From Saliphagus infecundisoli (GTDB lineage Archaea > Halobacteriota > Halobacteria > Halobacteriales > Natrialbaceae): 64,000 bases of DNA. A program made the position numbers and the translations under genes. The stretch is from assembly GCF_020177375.1 (NCBI RefSeq), contig NZ_JAIWHV010000002.1, forward strand, positions 429,672-493,671. The letters are read 5' to 3'. The notes beneath the pieces are model-generated. The model saw only the letters and a program-made list of their open reading frames with translations. It made no database searches and was not told the origin of the DNA. Below, piece after piece: positions 59,786-64,000 of the stretch. How positions within the stretch are numbered: position 1 is the first letter of the stretch; each line of letters starts with the position of its first letter.

Positions 59786-62041
59786 CTACTGGGGGCTCGG
59801 GTTCGAGCCGCCGGCCCCGACCGTCTGGTGTTCGAGCGCGGAGCCGGTGATCTGTTTGAGGCGATCGACCAGCGAGTCCTTCTGTGGCTCGCCCATCAGG
59901 GCGACCTCGAGGACCTCGCTGATGTTCGAGCACGGAACGATCTCGATCATCTCCTCGTACTCGTCCTCGATCATCACGTCCTGTTCGTTGGCCGCCGGGA
60001 TGATGACCGTCTTGCAGCCGGCCTTCGCGGCCGCCTCGATCTTGTGGGTCACCCCGCCGACGGGAAGCACGTCGCCGCGCACGGAGAGCGAGCCGGTCAT
60101 GGCGACGGTCTGGTCGATCGGGATGTCCTCCAAGGCGCTGATGACGGCGGTCGCCACGGTAATGGAGGCCGAATCGCCGTCGACGCCCTGCTGGCCGGCC
60201 TGGACGAACTGGATGTGGACGTCCTTCTCCGAGAGGTTGACGTCGGAGAACTTCTTGATGATCGCCGAGACGTTCTGGACCGACTCCTCGGCCATCTCCT
60301 TCAACTGGCCGGTCGCGATCACCTGGCCCTGGCCCTGGGCGGGGACGATCTCGGCCATGACGGGGAGCATGATGCCGCTGTCCTCGCCCATGACCGCGAG
60401 GCCGTTGACCCGGCCCTCGACGCCGCCCTCGTTGACCTGCAGTTCGTAGTCCTTCCGGCGCTCGATGTAGTCGTCGGCGAGCTGTTGTTCGATCGAGCGC
60501 GACCGTTTCTTCGCCTGGAGGACGTGCTCGCGGGTGGTGAGCTCGGCGTCCTCGGCGCGGGCGATGTCGCCCGCGACCCGGACGAGTCCGCCCAGCGTCC
60601 GGAAGTGAAGCGTTAAGTGATTCTTCCGGCCCGACCGGCGCTTGGCCTCGAGGATCAGCTCCTCGACGGCCTCGTCGGTGAAGTGGGGGAGCCGGCCGTC
60701 GCGTTCGACCTCCTGGGCGACGAAGCGGGCGTACTTCCGGCGCATCTCGGGGGAGTCCTCGATGGTGTCCTCCATGTACACCTCGTAGCCGTAGCCCTTG
60801 ATCCGGTTGCGAAGCGCCGGATGCATGTTCTCCATCGCGTCCAAGTTGCCGGCCGCGATCATGATGAAGTCACAGGGGACGGGCTCTGTCTGGACCATCG
60901 CGCCCGAGGACCGTTCGGACTGGCCCGTAATGGAGAACTCGCCCTCCTGGATCGCGGTCATCAGCTTCTGCTGGGTCCGGATGTCCAAGGTGTTGATCTC
61001 GTCGACGAACAACACGCCCTTGTTGGACTTGTGGATCGAGCCGGGTTCCACGCGGTCGTGGCTCGGGGTCTCCATTCCGCCCGACTGGAACGGGTCGTGG
61101 CGGACGTCGCCCAGCAGCGCGCCGGCGTGGGCGCCGGTAGCGTCCTCGAAGGGGGCCTGGCGCTTGTCGCCGTTGTCGACGATCATGTTCGGCACCATCG
61201 CGTCGGTTCCCCGGGAGGTGTACCGGAAGATGAGCCAGATGATCCCCGCGGCGAGGATCCCCAGGAGGATGTTGCGCATGATCAGCGCGTAGCCGATGAT
61301 GATCGCGATGATGATCCACATCAGGATCGAGCGCATCTGGTTTCGCTTCCGGGCTTCCTCCTTGTGCGCGTCGATGATCTGGTCGCCCTTTCCGGCGGGC
61401 ACCGTCCGAACTTTCGGCTCGTTGCCGTCGTCCGGGTTGTGATAGACCAGGACGTCCTGGAGATCCTCCTGGGGGAGCAGCTGGCTCATCGCCTTCGCCA
61501 GCATCGACTTCCCGGTCCCCGGCGAGCCGATCATCATCACGTGGCGGCGCTGTTTGGCGGCCTTGATGATGATGTCGCGGGCCTCGTCCTGGCCGATGAC
61601 CTGATCGACCAGCCGGTCGGGGACCTCGATGTCGGCCGTCGAGGTGATCTTGAGCCCGCCGAGCAGACCCTCCTCTTCCTCTTCGTCGATCTCGACGCCG
61701 GGATCGACATCGACCGAGCTTCCCAGGTCCTCGACGGTCTCGACGTCCTCGGCGCCGTCGAATCCGCCGGTCTCGCCGGTCTCATCGGCCTCGTCGGCGT
61801 CGGTACTCCCGTCTTCGGTCGTCTCCGCAGAGGGGTCCGGATCGACGCGCTCGTCGACGGGGCCGTCCGTCAGCGGATCGACCGGCTCCGGCGCGTCCTC
61901 GGACGGACCGGGGGACTCCTCGTCGGCCCGCTCGCGGTCGGCGTCGGAACCCTCGGCCGACCCGTCGTCCGTGCCGGCGGGTGCCGACGGCTCCGGCGGG
62001 TCGTCCTCGGGGGCCTCCTCGCGGTTCGTATCGTTGCTCAT
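59786..62041 (-). CDS. lonB: Membrane-bound ATP-dependent protease LonB
   Basis: 751 residues. An acidic, disordered N terminus (about 1-125), AAA+ module with Walker A GSPGTGKS at 172-179, an inserted pair of membrane helices at about 239-273, Walker B ([12 protein letters not shown]) near 350, and a C-terminal serine-lysine protease domain with Ser624 in DGDSASI and Lys667 in GGVTHKIE. LonB is the only membrane-anchored Lon of archaea and degrades damaged or regulated proteins, for example phytoene synthase in Haloferax. The N-terminal acidic tail is long for the family. Followed directly by the CPBP gene. Confidence 0.95.
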   Translation of the reverse strand: MSNDTNREEAPEDDPPEPSAPAGTDDGSAEGSDADRERADEESPGPSEDAPEPVDPLTDGPVDERVDPDPSAETTEDGSTDADEADETGETGGFDGAEDVETVEDLGSSVDVDPGVEIDEEEEEGLLGGLKITSTADIEVPDRLVDQVIGQDEARDIIIKAAKQRRHVMMIGSPGTGKSMLAKAMSQLLPQEDLQDVLVYHNPDDGNEPKVRTVPAGKGDQIIDAHKEEARKRNQMRSILMWIIIAIIIGYALIMRNILLGILAAGIIWLIFRYTSRGTDAMVPNMIVDNGDKRQAPFEDATGAHAGALLGDVRHDPFQSGGMETPSHDRVEPGSIHKSNKGVLFVDEINTLDIRTQQKLMTAIQEGEFSITGQSERSSGAMVQTEPVPCDFIMIAAGNLDAMENMHPALRNRIKGYGYEVYMEDTIEDSPEMRRKYARFVAQEVERDGRLPHFTDEAVEELILEAKRRSGRKNHLTLHFRTLGGLVRVAGDIARAEDAELTTREHVLQAKKRSRSIEQQLADDYIERRKDYELQVNEGGVEGRVNGLAVMGEDSGIMLPVMAEIVPAQGQGQVIATGQLKEMAEESVQNVSAIIKKFSDVNLSEKDVHIQFVQAGQQGVDGDSASITVATAVISALEDIPIDQTVAMTGSLSVRGDVLPVGGVTHKIEAAAKAGCKTVIIPAANEQDVMIEDEYEEMIEIVPCSNISEVLEVALMGEPQKDSLVDRLKQITGSALEHQTVGAGGSNPSPQ

Positions 62042-62080
62042 AGAACGTGGTTCGGTACCCGTTTCGAGGGGACTGTGACT

Positions 62081-62090
62081 GATATACTTT
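62081..62090 (-). promoter_or_regulatory. TATA box of lonB
   Basis: On the minus strand AAAGTATATC lies about 40-49 bases before ATG 62041, giving an expected 5' leader of about 15 bases. Confidence 0.55.
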
Positions 62091-62205
62091 CTCCCTTCCG
62101 AAACGGTCCTCCGGCCTCCTCGGGGTCCAAAACGACTGATTTCGGGACTTCCGGTCGAACGGACGTCTCGCCATGCTTAAGAGTACGAGCCCCGATAGCC
62201 GGGTC

Positions 62206-62727
62206 ATGACGCGGGGGTTTCTCATCGGCCGGTTCCAGCCCTTCCACAACGGCCACCTGAGCATGGTCGAACGGATCGCGGAGGACGTCGACGAACTCGT
62301 CGTCGGCATCGGGAGCGCGGGCGACTCCCACACGAGGCGAAACCCCTTCACCGCCGGCGAACGCGTGATGATGATCTCGAAGGCGCTCATCGACGTCGAC
62401 CTCGTCACCTACGTCGTCCCCATCGAGGACTTAGAACGGAACTCGGTGTGGGTGAGCCACGTCCGGAGCATGAGCCCCGACTTCGAGATCGCCTACTCGA
62501 ACAACCCGCTGGTGATCCAGCTCTTTCGAGAAGCCGGCGTCGAGGTCCGCCAGTCGCCGATGTTCAACCGCGACACCTTCGAGGGGACCCAGATCAGAGA
62601 ACGGATGGTCGCCGACGACGACTGGGAGTCGCTGGTCCCCGACGCCGTCGTCTCCGTCGTCTCCGAGATCGACGGGTTAGAACGGATGGAGATGATAAAC
62701 CGGACGGACGCCAACGGCGACGGGTAA
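62206..62727 (+). CDS. Nicotinamide-nucleotide adenylyltransferase
   Basis: 173 residues, archaeal NMNAT. Joins NMN and ATP to make NAD. The adenylyl-transfer motif HNGH is at 14-17 in GRFQPFHNGHLSM; SRPDK-like loop THTRRNPFTAGER, VVPIEDLERNSVWVSHV and EGTQIRERM follow in order. Length and start fit archaeal enzymes. TATA-like GCTTAAGAG lies about 30 bases upstream. It is divergent from lonB. Confidence 0.94.
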   Translation: MTRGFLIGRFQPFHNGHLSMVERIAEDVDELVVGIGSAGDSHTRRNPFTAGERVMMISKALIDVDLVTYVVPIEDLERNSVWVSHVRSMSPDFEIAYSNNPLVIQLFREAGVEVRQSPMFNRDTFEGTQIRERMVADDDWESLVPDAVVSVVSEIDGLERMEMINRTDANGDG

Positions 62728-62929
62728 CCGGTTTTGCGTTCGGGCCGTCGGTGCTCCCGGCGAGCCGTCCTCGGCGGCCGGTCGAGAACTCGAAACCCCA
62801 CCAGCAGCCCGGCCATGATCCCCACCAGCAGGACGGAACCCGTCGAGAAAACGCGGTCGTTCCGGCCGCGGCAATCGGGTCGACGGGGCGACCGGGTCGA
62901 TTTTGCCGTCCGGGAGTCAACAGACGGCC

Positions 62930-63721
62930 ATGATCACGCTCGCTTCGGATTTCGGCTCGCCGTACCCGGCGGCGATGAAGGGGGTACTCCTCGCGGAAAC
63001 AGACCCGCAACCGCGGTTGGTCGACGTGGCCCACGACTTTCCCCGCGGAGACGTTCGGACCGCGGCGTTCTGGCTCCGGGAAGTGCTGCCCTACTTCCCA
63101 CCAGCGGCCCACCTCGCGGTCGTCGACCCTGGCGTCGGCACCGACCGGGCGGCGCTCGCCGTCCGGGCGGGCGACCACGCACTCGTGGGACCGGACAACG
63201 GCCTGCTCCTGCCGGCCGCCCGCCGGCTCGGGGAGGTCGAACCGTTCGTCGTGGACGAGTCGATCTCCGGGCGGGTCGGCCATCCGGCAGGCGGCTCGGC
63301 GAGCACGACCTTCCACGGACGGGACGTCTTCGCGCCCGCCGCGGCGGCGGTCCACGAGGCCGGCATCGAGGAGATGGAGACCCTCTCCGCCCTCGAGCCC
63401 GCCGACGACGTCACCGACTGCCGGTTCCCGGAGGCGACCCTCGAGGACGGCCGGGCGACCGGCGAGGTACTCGTCGTCGACGGCTTCGGGAACGTCGTCA
63501 CGAACGTTCCCGGGAGCGCCTTGGCGGGCGTCGAGCGGGTCGAGGCCGCGGGGAAACGCGTTCCGGCAGTCGAGACGTTCGCGGCGGTCCCGGAAAGCGA
63601 GGGGCTGGCGACCGTCGGCAGCCACGGCTACGTCGAACTCGACGTCAACGACGGCCGCGGCGAGACGTTCTTCGGGCTCTCGGCGGGCGACGACGTGGCT
63701 CTGGAGTTCGACTTCCACTGA
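62930..63721 (+). CDS. S-adenosyl-L-methionine hydrolase (SAM hydroxide adenosyltransferase)
   Basis: 263 residues of the DUF62 family, related to fluorinases and chlorinases but without the halide-site loop. It hydrolyses SAM to adenosine and methionine. Family marks: ITLASDFGSPYPAAMKG, VVDPGVGT, GPDNGLLLPAA, TFHGRDVFAPAAA and VVDGFGNVVTNVP. Both domains are present. It follows the NMNAT gene by about 200 bases; that gap shows no gene. ATG 62930 gives the family start. Confidence 0.9.
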   Translation: MITLASDFGSPYPAAMKGVLLAETDPQPRLVDVAHDFPRGDVRTAAFWLREVLPYFPPAAHLAVVDPGVGTDRAALAVRAGDHALVGPDNGLLLPAARRLGEVEPFVVDESISGRVGHPAGGSASTTFHGRDVFAPAAAAVHEAGIEEMETLSALEPADDVTDCRFPEATLEDGRATGEVLVVDGFGNVVTNVPGSALAGVERVEAAGKRVPAVETFAAVPESEGLATVGSHGYVELDVNDGRGETFFGLSAGDDVALEFDFH

Positions 63722-63890
63722 TCCGTTCGGGTTCCCGACGGAGTGCTGGCTTCCGGTTACACGCTTAGGACGCCATAGAATCGTTCCTACAGAATCGTTT
63801 TCGACCTGTCTGAACCGAATCTCGTGCTCAGTGTAGGGGCCTCACACAACGTGCTGTACGGCTTGATATTATTGTAGTTGGATAGCGTGA
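63722..63890. other. AT-richer gap near the right edge
   Basis: Composition drops after the SAM hydrolase gene, with a short direct repeat AGAATCGTT at 63777-63785 and 63791-63799. No gene is supported. The change of composition marks entry into a different kind of region, probably a mobile element edge. Confidence 0.4.
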
Positions 63891-63998
63891 TCAGAACTCA
63901 CCGGCTAGTGATGTCTCTGATCCTGATCTGAGTTCTCCACCGAGGATAGACTGGAGCTGTTCAGGTGGATCGAGTCCTCGCCGTTTCCACGTGGCTAT
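63891..63998 (-). CDS. 3' end of an unidentified reading frame, cut by the window edge
   Basis: Reading into the window from the right on the minus strand, 35 codons (IATWKRRGLDPPEQLQSIL and so on) end at a TGA at 63891-63893. The basic, non-acidic composition and ATWKRRG style fit a transposase C terminus, but 35 residues cannot establish a family. The start is outside the window. Confidence 0.3.
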   Translation of the reverse strand: MATWKRRGLDPPEQLQSILGGELRSGSETSLAGEF

Positions 63999-64000
63999 CA

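Noticed and set aside
1..64000. tRNA genes
   Set aside because: I looked in the larger gaps for the GGTTCGAATCC-type T arm with paired acceptor ends and found none; a covariance scan could still reveal an intron-containing one.

Overview
The window is a GC-rich (roughly two thirds G+C by eye) chromosomal segment of a haloarchaeon (class Halobacteria). The evidence is the strongly acidic proteins, archaeal information-processing genes (TFB, LonB, S19e, PDCD5, archaeosine enzymes TgtA and ArcS, archaeal AspRS), haloarchaea-restricted families (HTH-bat and HalOD1 regulators, DUF7519/DUF7269/DUF7123/DUF7511-type proteins) and promoters with BRE/TATA boxes about 25-30 bases before the start codon. 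I see no rRNA, tRNA, CRISPR array or complete insertion sequence.

Layout. 1-2.7 kb: metY-metX methionine genes. 2.8-5.6 kb: an MFS transporter convergent with aspS. 5.6-10.7 kb: a tightly overlapping minus-strand operon DUF4129-DUF7269-DUF58-DUF7519 of cell-envelope type, without the usual MoxR ATPase. 10.7-18.6 kb: TRAM protein, etfBA, a site-2-type protease, thiL, S19e-PDCD5-PP-loop protein, PadR regulator, hisS. 18.6-25.4 kb: regulatory block with three bacterio-opsin-activator (bat) proteins, a HalOD1 protein, ThpR, a TPR protein and DUF424. 25.4-29.8 kb: tgtA-arcS archaeosine operon, Nudix hydrolase, second PadR protein. 29.9-33.4 kb: a DUF7511-like protein, a secreted DUF4397 protein with a sequon-rich tail, MFS transporter, DoxX protein.

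33.4-34.7 kb is the least ordinary part: about 880 bases without a convincing gene, lower G+C, several haloarchaeal hairpin repeats and a dense cluster of strong stem-loops, next to an orphan membrane protein. It is followed by a siroheme nitrite/sulfite reductase gene overlapping a gene for an F420-dehydrogenase beta-type iron-sulfur flavoprotein (34.9-38.2 kb). Together these resemble a split version of the methanogen F420-dependent sulfite reductase.

38.6-49.4 kb: bacterial-type leuS, purU, a CBS-containing M50 protease, NfeD plus SPFH membrane-quality pair, two winged-helix regulators, an AglD-like glycosyltransferase, an NTP-house-cleaning enzyme. 49.5-57.6 kb: tfb and an aromatic amino acid block. 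It has aroD, DHQ synthase II and ADH synthase (the archaeal early shikimate route), then trpC-trpB-trpA in an overlapping operon whose promoter carries two TGTACA boxes 20 bases apart. 57.6-63.7 kb: an MGMT-like protein with no active-site Cys, Nudix hydrolase, CPBP protease downstream of lonB, NMN adenylyltransferase and a SAM hydroxide adenosyltransferase. The last 110 bases hold the 3' end of a minus-strand reading frame that leaves the window.
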